Below the pieces are notes generated by a model that saw nothing but the letters and a program-made list of their open reading frames with translations, did not search any database and had not been told where the DNA came from. The position numbers and the translations under genes were made by a program. A stretch of DNA of 29,284 bases from Bacteroidales bacterium UBA4788 (GTDB lineage Bacteria > Bacteroidota > Bacteroidia > Bacteroidales > VadinHA17): positions 1 to 29,284 of the forward strand of contig DHGW01000054.1 of assembly GCA_002402965.1 (NCBI GenBank), in the 5' to 3' direction. Shown in pieces: positions 10,001 to 16,966 of this stretch; position 1 is the first letter of the stretch, and each line of letters opens with the position of its first letter.

Positions 10001-11722
10001 AAGATTGTAGAGTTCGATGAGACTCTGATTACTGAAGAGAGCAACATAATTCAGCTGGCCCCGGGAGCACTGGGGGGAAAGGGACGCGGGCTTGCATTCA
10101 TTCATACTCTCATATACAATTTTGACATCTCCCACTTTATCCCGGGTATCAATATCAAGGCGCCAAGGACTTTTATAATCGGCACTAACGAGTTCGAGGA
10201 CTTTCTTGACAATAACAGGCTCAGAAACCGGATCTATTCCGAATCCAGCTATGAAAAGATAAAGGAATTCTTCATTGGCGGAAAGCTGTCGCCCCTGCTG
10301 ATGAATAAGCTGAGAATCATACTCGGAAAGATTAAGAAACCGCTGGCAGTAAGATCATCGGGTCTCTTTGAGGACTCGCTGATGCAGCCTTTCGCCGGAA
10401 TCTTCGAGACCTACCTGCTGCCTAACAGCAACAAAGACATTGAAGTTCGTCTCAAACAGCTTGCCGATGCCATCAAACTGGTATACGCATCGATATACTC
10501 CGAGACTGCCCGGGGGTACATCAATGCGATCAATTACAAGATTGAGGAGGAAAAGATGGCTGTCATAATCCAGGAGGTTGTGGGAGAGCAATATGAGGAG
10601 TTTTTTTATCCTCACATCAGCGGCGTAAGCCAGTCATACAATTATTATCCTTACGGGTACATGCAGCCCGAAGACGGGTTTGCAGTTTTAGCTGTAGGCC
10701 TGGGTACATATGTTGTGGAAGGGGAGAAGGCCTTCAGATTTTCACCGAAATATCCGAACCTTGAAAACAACACACCCAAGGATCAGTACCTGAACTCCCA
10801 GGTTGAATTTTATGCCATTGACCTGAGGAAGAAGGAATTAAATCTTCTTGAGGGCGATACTGAGGGCCTGGCACGTCTTACCATAGAGGATGCCGAACGG
10901 CATGGGATTTTAAATCACTGTGCATCTGTTTATTCTGCCGAAAGCAGAACCATTTACCCCGGAATTGACAAAGCCGGGCCACGGATTGTCAACTTTGCTG
11001 ACATACTCAAGTATGATTACATACCTCTTGCAAAATCGCTGGTGGAGATACTTGATATTGTCAAGGAGGCTCTCGGCACTCCGGTTGAGATTGAATTTGC
11101 CATAGACCTGACGAAAGACAGTGACTACAAGGCCTCGTTCTACCTTTTGCAGATAAAGCCCATAATAGGGGCGGCAATCGATTATGACATCAACATGTCA
11201 GAGATAGACCGTTCGCATATACTTCTATATACTGAAAAGAGTATGGGCAATGGTATGATAAATGACATAAGTGATGTGGTATATGTTGACCGGGAGACAT
11301 TTGACAAGTCAAAGACACTCGAGATCGCGGCTGAAGTTGACTCCTTCAACCAGGAGATGATCAAAGAGGGGAAACAATATATTCTGATCGGACCGGGAAG
11401 GTGGGGCAGTCGTGACCGATGGATAGGAATCCCGATCTCATGGCCTCAGATATGCAATGCAAAGTTTATTATTGAAACCAGTCTGGAAGAGTTCCCTCTT
11501 GACGCCTCGTCGGGTTCTCACTTCTTCCACAATGTAACCTCCATGAATGTCGGTTATTTTTCCATTCAGCACCGTGACAAGAACACTGTTCTGGACTGGG
11601 ATCTGCTTGGTCAGCAGGAGGTTGTGGGAAAAGGGAAGTATGTCACACATGTTCGGTTCAGGAATAAACTGACTGTAAAGATGGACGGTAAAAAGCGCAT
11701 TTCAGTGATCACATGGGAGTGA
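7049..11722 (+). CDS. Four-sensor-module + receiver + PPDK-N ATP-grasp protein, 1557 aa
   Basis: A very large cytosolic sensor/regulator, paralogous over its last ~970 residues to the 982-aa protein at 2600-5548. It has no signal peptide or membrane segment. Residues 1-35 look coiled-coil. Four related GAF-like modules follow, with [AS]WQ[FY]P-type motifs at residues 55, 180, 320 (degenerate: AFMFPEQ) and 459; each ends near a DEGPF/EER and NIA-LI-YLN-like helix. About 595-715 is a degenerate receiver-like domain. About 743-890 is a canonical receiver: E749/D750 (LLVEDS), phospho-acceptor D821 (LITDIKF), S855 and K874. About 990-1372 is a PPDK-N ATP-grasp domain with K1011 (ALGGKGRG), R1102 (LAVRSSGLFEDS), E1349 and Q1368 (LLQIKP). 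The C-terminal domain has GPGRWGS (1448-1454) and H1491 (SSGSHFF). There is no TSH phospho-His domain or PEP-binding barrel. ATP binding is likely; what is phosphorylated or bound is unknown. Confidence 0.87.
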   Translation: MEDLSKLQKDMQKLLAEKIQSQKELSIIYAINKIISKKYPAGQTLSEIIREIPKAWQFSEYAYARIKYDGHEYRPPNFRETRWIQKQIFETWDKKWGAIDVFYTKQFPKADEGPFLHEERQLLENIATIVSNYLNSQQAPDMTEEAYQAAAVTLERTRKISEEKNIDDALFQISRNMPNSWQFPDYAVARIVYDGKEYLSSDRDYSEHEWSLKEEFTTIDRKSGIIEFYYLRGFPATYWETHQESEEELLGNMANLITGFLNIIKGNEIRQPADREGRQNDESRADNRIFSCINEISKSLRNGHSIETTLSEIIELIPMAFMFPEQIECRITYDNAHYSSAGYRDSPHYLEAPLKTISPKSGAVRIIFAGDTSKAGPEPFLEEEKQFAETLALLISGFINLIHGLDSVIKTQEGLKEIIYEKTERLKELSCINQTTSILQSEKSVENALKRIVYILPDAWQYPEHTVSRINFDGKEYMSPGFIVTKWRQRQPFLTIDDRFGEVEIYYTKEFPDVDEGPFMKEERDLINNIATLICSYLNTVQGEVAIKKYRSEEELKQKYEAARDFLLNKRKLLQNFLEKNNYDRDIFHDLMKFKVREILIISNLYDAYSLEREGKFSDYILGVYYQLNLTSVPRITGVSSFEEAFEKLYSRHFDLIIIMVGVDRKTPMEIAAKLKSLYKYIPIYLLLNNNQYVGYFQGEQRRASLIDNVFVWNGDSKIFFAMVKQLEDYVNVDNDTKVGYSRIILLVEDSAKYYSRYIPLLYHCVMEQTRRIIEDVSTMDELYKVLRLRVRPKILMASNYEEAIQIFDKYKEFFLCLITDIKFEKNSKFDEKAGFELVRYVKSEIPDLPTIIQSSDRTNELMAKDLNCVFIYKNSDTLAQDIKNFISFNLGFGDFIYQDETGKAIGTAKNMNEFEQQLQSIPTETLLYHASRNHFSLWLTARGEIQLAREIAPKKISDFNDPEALRDYLVRIVKQLKFEKNKGKIVEFDETLITEESNIIQLAPGALGGKGRGLAFIHTLIYNFDISHFIPGINIKAPRTFIIGTNEFEDFLDNNRLRNRIYSESSYEKIKEFFIGGKLSPLLMNKLRIILGKIKKPLAVRSSGLFEDSLMQPFAGIFETYLLPNSNKDIEVRLKQLADAIKLVYASIYSETARGYINAINYKIEEEKMAVIIQEVVGEQYEEFFYPHISGVSQSYNYYPYGYMQPEDGFAVLAVGLGTYVVEGEKAFRFSPKYPNLENNTPKDQYLNSQVEFYAIDLRKKELNLLEGDTEGLARLTIEDAERHGILNHCASVYSAESRTIYPGIDKAGPRIVNFADILKYDYIPLAKSLVEILDIVKEALGTPVEIEFAIDLTKDSDYKASFYLLQIKPIIGAAIDYDINMSEIDRSHILLYTEKSMGNGMINDISDVVYVDRETFDKSKTLEIAAEVDSFNQEMIKEGKQYILIGPGRWGSRDRWIGIPISWPQICNAKFIIETSLEEFPLDASSGSHFFHNVTSMNVGYFSIQHRDKNTVLDWDLLGQQEVVGKGKYVTHVRFRNKLTVKMDGKKRISVITWE
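7127..8683 (+). repeat. Four tandem GAF-like sensor modules (coding)
   Basis: Units lie at about residues 27-135, 157-265, 290-405 and 432-545 of the 1557-aa protein. Shared pattern: W-Q-[FY]-[PS]-[ED], then A/S-R-I-x-[FY]-D-G-[KH]-E-Y, then a G-x-[IV]-[ED]-[VFI]-[FY]-Y strand, and a final DEGPF-x-x-EER helix. Modules 1 and 4 are the closest pair, module 2 is modified (no DEGPF), and module 3 is the most degenerate. I recognise the AWQYPE-type pattern from N-terminal sensor regions of PAS/histidine-kinase proteins. The ligand is unknown. Confidence 0.75.
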
Positions 11723-11815
11723 ATGCGGCTTTCCGTGTCACGCACATATCGCGCATTACGACCTGAGACTCCGCATGTAACTGTTACAGGGGCCAGTGTA
11801 AAGCTTCAGGGCAAA

Positions 11816-12937
11816 TTACAGATCTTTCTGGTAGATACGGAATTTCTTGACAACCTTGCAGCCGATCCGTTCGTATTCTCCCCTCATCTTCAGGTTGTCT
11901 TCAAGGACGAGGTGGCTGTCGAGGGTTTCCATCCTGCTGCTTATGGCGTCACGAAGGATTTTTACACCCATGAGCACATCGATGCCCTTCCCCCTGAACT
12001 CCTCTTTGACCCCACCGAGCATCATGATCAGCTTCCGTGATCGTTTTGATTCCCGCAGCACCTTCAGGAACCCGAATGGCAGCAGTCTGCCACGGCAGGC
12101 CTTAATGCCCGCGCTGAGATCAGGCATGCCGATGGCAAAACCGATCGGCTCTCCATCCTTTTGCACCGCCTTGATGAATTTCGGATCAAGAATTGGCAGG
12201 TAGCGTGCGGCGAAATCCGATTTCTCCTTATCATTGAGAGGGACAAATCCGTATATCTCGGCGAAGGTGTCATTCATCAGACCAAGGATCGGGATGATAT
12301 AGGGTTTCAACTGTTTTTTTGTCTGGAATTCAATTATTTCGAATTCCCTGGTTCTGGCGATCTTATCAAGCACCCTCTCATAAACCTGCGGGAACTCCTT
12401 CGGAATATCACCAAGGTAGTTCACCAGGTCGACCTTTTTTGTGTATCCCTCATTTTCAATGAGAGTCACCATATATGGAGAATTGTTGGCGCTGGTAATG
12501 AACTGTGAGTATTGGAATCCCTCTGTCTGGAATCCCTGCGGGTCCTTGTCTGAGAAACCAAGGGGTCCCACTATGCTGCTCATGCCATTCTGCCTGGCCC
12601 ACTCCTCGATGCTGCTAATAAGCGCATGAAAGACCTCCTGGTCATTATAGCACTCCATGAAACAGAACCTGCCGTGGTTCTCATGGTTGATCTCGTTGTA
12701 TCTCCGGTTGATGATACCCATTATCCTGCCTACGGGCCTGTTGTCCCTGTAAGCCAATAGGAGGAGACCGTCGGCGTAACCGAACGATTTGTTCTTCTTC
12801 TTGTCATATAGCTCCCACTCATCCATATATAGCGGTGGAAGCCAGTCAGGGTCATTCCTGTGAACCTTTTCAGGCAGATATATAAAATTACGGAGGTCCT
12901 TCCGTGTTTTCACCTCCTTAACGGTAATTTCGCTCAT
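11816..12937 (-). CDS. GNAT-fold acyltransferase-like protein
   Basis: A 373-aa soluble protein of the acyl-CoA N-acyltransferase superfamily. The N-terminal half has the hydrophobic strands and VGRIMGIIN segment common in this family. The C-terminal half carries the acyl-CoA loop pattern GGVKEEFRGKGID (R315 in RGKG), followed by a helix and the LVLEDNLKMRGEYERIGCK segment typical of GNAT motif B. It is the last gene of a three-gene minus-strand operon, 30 bp after the CDP-alcohol phosphatidyltransferase, itself 21 bp after a PlsC-like acyltransferase. This context suggests acyl transfer in lipid or head-group synthesis, possibly to an amine. The acceptor cannot be read from the sequence. The ATG at 12937 is the only good start. 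Confidence 0.72.
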   Translation of the reverse strand: MSEITVKEVKTRKDLRNFIYLPEKVHRNDPDWLPPLYMDEWELYDKKKNKSFGYADGLLLLAYRDNRPVGRIMGIINRRYNEINHENHGRFCFMECYNDQEVFHALISSIEEWARQNGMSSIVGPLGFSDKDPQGFQTEGFQYSQFITSANNSPYMVTLIENEGYTKKVDLVNYLGDIPKEFPQVYERVLDKIARTREFEIIEFQTKKQLKPYIIPILGLMNDTFAEIYGFVPLNDKEKSDFAARYLPILDPKFIKAVQKDGEPIGFAIGMPDLSAGIKACRGRLLPFGFLKVLRESKRSRKLIMMLGGVKEEFRGKGIDVLMGVKILRDAISSRMETLDSHLVLEDNLKMRGEYERIGCKVVKKFRIYQKDL

Positions 12938-12967
12938 GGTGGTCAGGTTGCGTGGTGATAAAGATAG

Positions 12968-13684
12968 TCAAGTTTTTTCTTGTCGTTCCTGCTTGTCAAT
13001 ATCATCGGCCACTCGCAGGAGGCTCCTGGTATCAATGATATTGACAAAAAAGAGCACAACAACCACAAAACATGCTGAATAATTGAGTGATCCCGGCAAA
13101 AGCACTTCGGCAATCATTATCAGGCTGACTACGATTCTGACCTCGGTTGGTCCCAATTTTCCCGAGTCTATGGAGTATTTGCCGGTTATTTTATACCGGA
13201 GAAGGGCTATGATCATCTCCAATCCGTAAAGTACCACGAAACCGTAACCAAGGAGTATCCATGCACCTTCAGCATAAAACATATAGCCGAAACCGATCAG
13301 GATGATGCTCATCCAGTCAATCGTGATATCGAGGGTGAATCCGTAATTTTTCCTCGGTATATTCCTGAAGTATGCAAGTCTCCCGTCAAGTGAGTCACCG
13401 AACCAGCTTATAAAGAACCCGATCAGGCCAAGCAGAAGGAAAAGCCGGCTGAAGTATGCCGCCAGGATGAAGCTGGCTGAAACGATCACGTTTCCGAATA
13501 ATCCGATGCCCGTGAGCATGTTTGATGTAATGTAGGACGGGATTCTTTTGACCAGCCATAAAATAGCTATCTGTTCCTGCTTCTTCAGGAGGTTGGTTCT
13601 GGCTCTGTCAGAGAAAACATTCCTGAGAGCCTCACCGTTGAACAGTGATTTCAGGTTGTTTCCGGGACTCTTTCTATCAGTCAT
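12968..13684 (-). CDS. CDP-alcohol phosphatidyltransferase family membrane protein
   Basis: A 238-aa integral membrane enzyme that should transfer a phospho-alcohol between CDP-linked donor and acceptor at the inner membrane, forming a phospholipid head-group bond. The family signature is clear but altered: D97-xx-D100-G101-xx-A104-Y105, nine residues, G115-xxx-D119-xxx-D123. The four Asp and two Gly are kept, while the usual Arg after Ala is Tyr. Several hydrophobic segments (about 57-93, 120-155, 185-222) fit a six-helix CDP-AP fold. Residues 1-50 form a charged cytosolic extension. It sits between PlsC-like and GNAT genes in one operon. Whether the product is phosphatidylinositol-like, phosphatidylglycerol-phosphate-like or a sphingolipid head group cannot be decided. 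Confidence 0.85.
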   Translation of the reverse strand: MTDRKSPGNNLKSLFNGEALRNVFSDRARTNLLKKQEQIAILWLVKRIPSYITSNMLTGIGLFGNVIVSASFILAAYFSRLFLLLGLIGFFISWFGDSLDGRLAYFRNIPRKNYGFTLDITIDWMSIILIGFGYMFYAEGAWILLGYGFVVLYGLEMIIALLRYKITGKYSIDSGKLGPTEVRIVVSLIMIAEVLLPGSLNYSACFVVVVLFFVNIIDTRSLLRVADDIDKQERQEKT

Positions 13685-13705
13685 GGGAGAAATTTGTCGA
13701 CTAAG

Positions 13706-14554
13706 TTAAACTAATTTACCAAGAACAAACTCCTTCGGCAGATTCATTCCATAGACTTTTTTTCTCAGAAAATTGCCCAGGGACTGCAAGTCAGGGTAGC
13801 GCGATTGTTCACCTGGGCTGATTATATTTCCGATACCGATTCGCTGCACCCGGCCCCGCTTGTTAAAGACCTCCGACGGCAGTCTCAACTGGCGTATTCT
13901 CCAGTTTATGAGGCCCAGAAAATAGAAGAACGGAGAGTTTATGTCGAAGAAGCGAATGGGCAGGACCGGCACTTTTGCCGAGTGGATCAGGTGGAGGGCG
14001 CTCTCCTGCCATCGGCGGTCCCTCACCTTCATTTCTCTCAGGGTGAAGTCAGAGACGGCTCCCGAGGGAAAAAATCCCAGGGGGTGCCCCTCACGAAGGT
14101 GCCCGAGGGCCTCGCGTATTCCCCTTATGCTGGCTGCCTTAATGCCGGTCTTTTTGTTTCCTGTCGGAACCACTGAGATAAAGTTGGCGTCAAGGGTTTT
14201 AACGAGAGAGAGTAACCTGTTGACCATGAACTTGTAGTCAGGCCTCAGCCTTGCCATAATGTCAATGGTCATAATTCCGTCGATGCCGCCGTAAGGATGG
14301 TTGGAGATAGTTATGAAAGCTCCGTCAGGTAATTGCCTCAGTATGTGAGCATTGCCTACTGCATAATTCACACCTATATCATCAAGAAGTCTGGATGTGA
14401 ATTCGGCTCCGGTCCAGGCGCCCGAGTTGTCATATACCCTGTTGATTTTGTCAATTGACAGCATACGAATGACTTGTTCAGCACGGCGATGACCATCTTT
14501 GCCTCTGAACAGGAATGACAGCGGTTCCAGGTCTTTTGGCTCTATTACCTTCAT
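13706..14554 (-). CDS. Lysophospholipid (PlsC-like) acyltransferase
   Basis: A membrane-associated 1-acylglycerol-phosphate-type acyltransferase, 282 aa from the ATG at 14554 (MKVIEPKDLEPLSF). The motif I is SNHPYGGIDG, the HPxGGxDG form common in hemolysin/OlsA-like members. FFPSGAVSD fits motif III (the FPEGTRS position), and PVLPIRF is the proline-rich motif IV. An upstream ATG at 14629 would add 25 residues (MLFPLLGIFQF...). I reject it because a good promoter (14566-14596) lies inside that stretch. It is the first gene of the operon with the CDP-alcohol phosphatidyltransferase and GNAT genes. The acyl acceptor (lyso-phosphatidate, ornithine lipid or other) is not determinable from sequence. 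Confidence 0.85.
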   Translation of the reverse strand: MKVIEPKDLEPLSFLFRGKDGHRRAEQVIRMLSIDKINRVYDNSGAWTGAEFTSRLLDDIGVNYAVGNAHILRQLPDGAFITISNHPYGGIDGIMTIDIMARLRPDYKFMVNRLLSLVKTLDANFISVVPTGNKKTGIKAASIRGIREALGHLREGHPLGFFPSGAVSDFTLREMKVRDRRWQESALHLIHSAKVPVLPIRFFDINSPFFYFLGLINWRIRQLRLPSEVFNKRGRVQRIGIGNIISPGEQSRYPDLQSLGNFLRKKVYGMNLPKEFVLGKLV

Positions 14555-14565
14555 AACAGTAAAAG

Positions 14566-14596
14566 CAAATCTACAAATAAATTGAAATATGCCCAA
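14566..14596 (-). promoter_or_regulatory. Bacteroidetes-type promoter for the lipid operon
   Basis: On the minus strand TTG (14594-14596), a 20-nt spacer, then TAGATTTG (14566-14573). This is a full match to the -33/-7 Bacteroidetes primary sigma consensus (TTTG or TTG, 19-21 nt, TAnnTTTG). It would place the transcript start only a few bases before the ATG at 14554, giving a very short leader. Confidence 0.6.
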
Positions 14597-14668
14597 CAGG
14601 GGGAAAAGCATACCCCGGCTGCCGGTCAACCGGTGACTAAAACCTTAAAATTCCTGATCTAAAATCCA

Positions 14669-14676
14669 TATATTTG
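14669..14676 (+). promoter_or_regulatory. -7 box for the GH20 gene
   Basis: TATATTTG is an exact TAnnTTTG match 47 nt before the GH20 start codon, in AT-rich DNA. There is no good TTG at the -33 spacing. The leader would be about 40 nt and contains AAAAGGAATAAAAAC before the ATG. Confidence 0.45.
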
Positions 14677-14722
14677 AAACCGATCCTCTCAAATACTCAA
14701 AAGGAATAAAAACAAAAAACCA

Positions 14723-16297
14723 ATGAAAATACAATCACCCATTCTGGCCGCAATTGCTGCATTAATGCTGACCGGTTGCACGGGCAGCGCCTCTGAGCCG
14801 ACAGATCTCGCAAAAAACAGCATTATCCCGAAGCCGGTCTCGGTAACAGCCACCGGGAAGTCGTTCACTCTGACTTCGAAAAGTGACATTTTTATCATGC
14901 CGGGAGCTCCTGCTGAACTGTCATTCATTGGAAATTACCTTGCTGACAAGCTGAATCCTTCCACAGGCCTGGGCCTGCAGGTGATCACAGACGGCAGAAA
15001 ACCGGGCAAGGGGGATATTCTCCTCAGCCTCACAGAAGGTGACGCTGAGCTCGGGGATGAGGGATACGAACTGGTCATCACGGATAAGTCGCTGACAGTA
15101 AGCGCAAACAAACCGGCCGGGGTCTTCCACGGCATCCAGACGGTAAGTCAGTTGCTTCCACATGAAGTTGAAGCTGACACCCTTCAGACAGGGCCGTGGA
15201 CTATTTCCACGGGGACAATACGCGATTATCCTGCTTACGGGTATCGCGGGGTAATGCGTGATGTGGCACGCCATTTCTTCGGCCCGGAGGATATAAAGCG
15301 ATATATTGACCAGCTTGCACTGTACAAGATAAATGTTTTGCACATGCACCTCTCCGATGACCAGGGATGGAGGATTGAGATCAAATCGTGGCCCAACCTC
15401 ACTGCACATGGTGGTAAAACGGAGGTCGGCGGCGGTGAAGGAGGTTTCTATACCCAGGAAGAGTATTCGGATATCGTTAAATATGCTGCTGACAGGTTTA
15501 TAACAATCATTCCCGAGATAGACATGCCCGGCCATACCAACGCAGCTCTCTCATCTTACCCTGAGCTCAACAGGGATGGTAAGGCACCGGAGCCTTACAC
15601 AGGAATAAATGTCGGATTCAGCACGCTTGACACCCGTTCAGAACTCACTTACAAATTTGTGAATGACGTGGCTGGCGAGATCGCCGCCCTGACACCCGGT
15701 GAGTATTTCCATATTGGCGGAGACGAGTCGCATTCCACCAGAATCGATGACTACATCTGTTTTGTTAACAGGGTGCAGGAAATAGTCGGGTCCCACGGAA
15801 AGAAAGTTATAGGTTGGGATGAGATAGCACATTCCACACTGAAGCCTGGCGCTGTGGTCCAGTACTGGGCACGGGCTGCCAACGCAATTATGGGGGTCAG
15901 TCAGGGGGCGAAGGTTCTGATGTCACCGTGTCAATACGCCTATTCCGACATGCAGTATGACACTGCCAGCATCTTCGGCTTGCACTGGGCAGCATACATC
16001 GAAGTGGATGACGCGTACAACTGGGATCCCGCCACACTGGTTCCCGAGATTACCCGGGAAAACATTGTAGGGGTGGAGGCTCCCCTGTGGGCTGAGACCA
16101 TTTCCACCTATAAGGAGGCGGAATACCTTATCTTTCCCCGTCTTCCGGGGTATGCCGAGGTTGGATGGACCCAGGCCTGGATGCGCAACTGGGATGAGTA
16201 CAAAACCAGGCTTGCTTCTCACGGCCTTAGAATGCAGATCATGGACATCAACTTCTACCGTTCCCCGTTGGTGCCGTGGGAGCTGGAAGGCGAGTAA
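14723..16297 (+). CDS. GH20 beta-N-acetylhexosaminidase, lipoprotein
   Basis: A 524-aa exo-acting enzyme that removes terminal beta-linked GlcNAc/GalNAc by substrate-assisted catalysis. The N terminus is a lipoprotein signal with lipobox LTGC (Cys19), so it is anchored in the periplasm or outer membrane. Residues about 30-155 are the GH20b-type alpha/beta domain (IIPKPVSV, GVFHGIQTVSQLLP). The barrel begins at YGYRGVMRDVARHF and includes LHMHLSDDQGWRIEI, IIPEIDMPGHTNAALSSYP and the catalytic pair Asp334-Glu335 in HIGGDES. Aromatic sugar-binding residues appear in VIGWDE, YWAR and EAPLWAE. Length and motifs are complete. It has its own -7 box and is not obviously co-transcribed with neighbours. 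Confidence 0.95.
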   Translation: MKIQSPILAAIAALMLTGCTGSASEPTDLAKNSIIPKPVSVTATGKSFTLTSKSDIFIMPGAPAELSFIGNYLADKLNPSTGLGLQVITDGRKPGKGDILLSLTEGDAELGDEGYELVITDKSLTVSANKPAGVFHGIQTVSQLLPHEVEADTLQTGPWTISTGTIRDYPAYGYRGVMRDVARHFFGPEDIKRYIDQLALYKINVLHMHLSDDQGWRIEIKSWPNLTAHGGKTEVGGGEGGFYTQEEYSDIVKYAADRFITIIPEIDMPGHTNAALSSYPELNRDGKAPEPYTGINVGFSTLDTRSELTYKFVNDVAGEIAALTPGEYFHIGGDESHSTRIDDYICFVNRVQEIVGSHGKKVIGWDEIAHSTLKPGAVVQYWARAANAIMGVSQGAKVLMSPCQYAYSDMQYDTASIFGLHWAAYIEVDDAYNWDPATLVPEITRENIVGVEAPLWAETISTYKEAEYLIFPRLPGYAEVGWTQAWMRNWDEYKTRLASHGLRMQIMDINFYRSPLVPWELEGE

Positions 16298-16390
16298 GGG
16301 AGTGGGGCAGTCATCTCGTGTCGTCTGCTCCTCCCACACCTCCGGTATCGTCAAACTTCCAGATTAGTTAACCCTGTCGCGAAAAATTCG

Positions 16391-16398
16391 TAATTTTG
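16391..16398 (+). promoter_or_regulatory. -7 box for the small lipoprotein gene
   Basis: TAATTTTG is an exact TAnnTTTG match, 56 nt before the chosen ATG at 16455. The -33 position holds TTAGTTA, at best a partial match. Confidence 0.4.
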
Positions 16399-16454
16399 TT
16401 CTGCCATTGTCTACAAGGTTAGATCATGGCAATGTCGGACTAACCAGTGAACGG

Positions 16455-16853
16455 ATGAAAAGAGCACTGTTACTGATGCTTGTCGCAATTGCGGCTTCCT
16501 GCGGCCCTCTGAAGAAAGGTTCTTCTGCAATTCCGGAGGAGGATCTGATCATAACGAGGAAGTATGTGGGCGATTTCATCGAGTACCGCCATACCGGACC
16601 TGAGAACTATGAGGGACCCAATATCATATGGGTTAAGACATCCCTTGAGAACCAGTACGGCAAGATTTCGGCATATGGTAAGAAATGTGACTTTGTCGCG
16701 GGTGACAGGCTCTATCTAAGGAGGGTCTTCTACAGTCCGGGAATTGTCTCCGGTTATTGGGTATATATAATTGAGAATGACTCATCAGTATCATACCGGG
16801 CCACCGACCTGCAGCATGACCGCGAGGTGTTCATCAAAACCTGGTTTGAGTGA
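16455..16853 (+). CDS. Small lipoprotein of unknown function
   Basis: A 132-aa exported lipoprotein starting at the ATG at 16455 (MKRALLLMLVAIAASC), with lipobox IAASC. The frame is open upstream to 16407, but those 16 residues are not signal-like. The mature part has alternating short strands with aromatic residues (YVGDFIEYRHTGP, IIWVKTSLENQYGKI, GYWVYIIEND) and would fit a small beta-barrel or sandwich. I do not recognise the family. It lies between the GH20 and nhaA genes with its own -7 box. Confidence 0.75.
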   Translation: MKRALLLMLVAIAASCGPLKKGSSAIPEEDLIITRKYVGDFIEYRHTGPENYEGPNIIWVKTSLENQYGKISAYGKKCDFVAGDRLYLRRVFYSPGIVSGYWVYIIENDSSVSYRATDLQHDREVFIKTWFE

Positions 16854-16966
16854 CAGGCCACTCAGTTTATCCCTCCCTGAGCAGGGCATTTCTTGTGAAA
16901 ATCGTATATTTAGTCCTGTAAAACTAAAAGCCGGAAGTTCACCACATTTCAGGTAACCTCTTGTAG

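Noticed and set aside
11776..11786. Palindrome GTAACTGTTAC between the two convergent genes
   Set aside because: It is very short, single and followed by no T-tract; likely chance.
11723..12040. Plus-strand 105-aa frame right after the 1557-aa gene
   Set aside because: It lies mostly antisense to the GNAT gene, has no ribosome site, and its protein looks like a reverse-frame shadow.
14921..15535. 204-aa minus-strand frame inside the GH20 gene
   Set aside because: It is antisense to an intact GH20 coding region, with no start signal and a non-protein-like composition.
16304..16331. Hairpin after the GH20 gene (GGGGCAG / CTGCTCC)
   Set aside because: It has a 14-nt loop, a wobble pair and no T-tract, so there is not enough to call a terminator.
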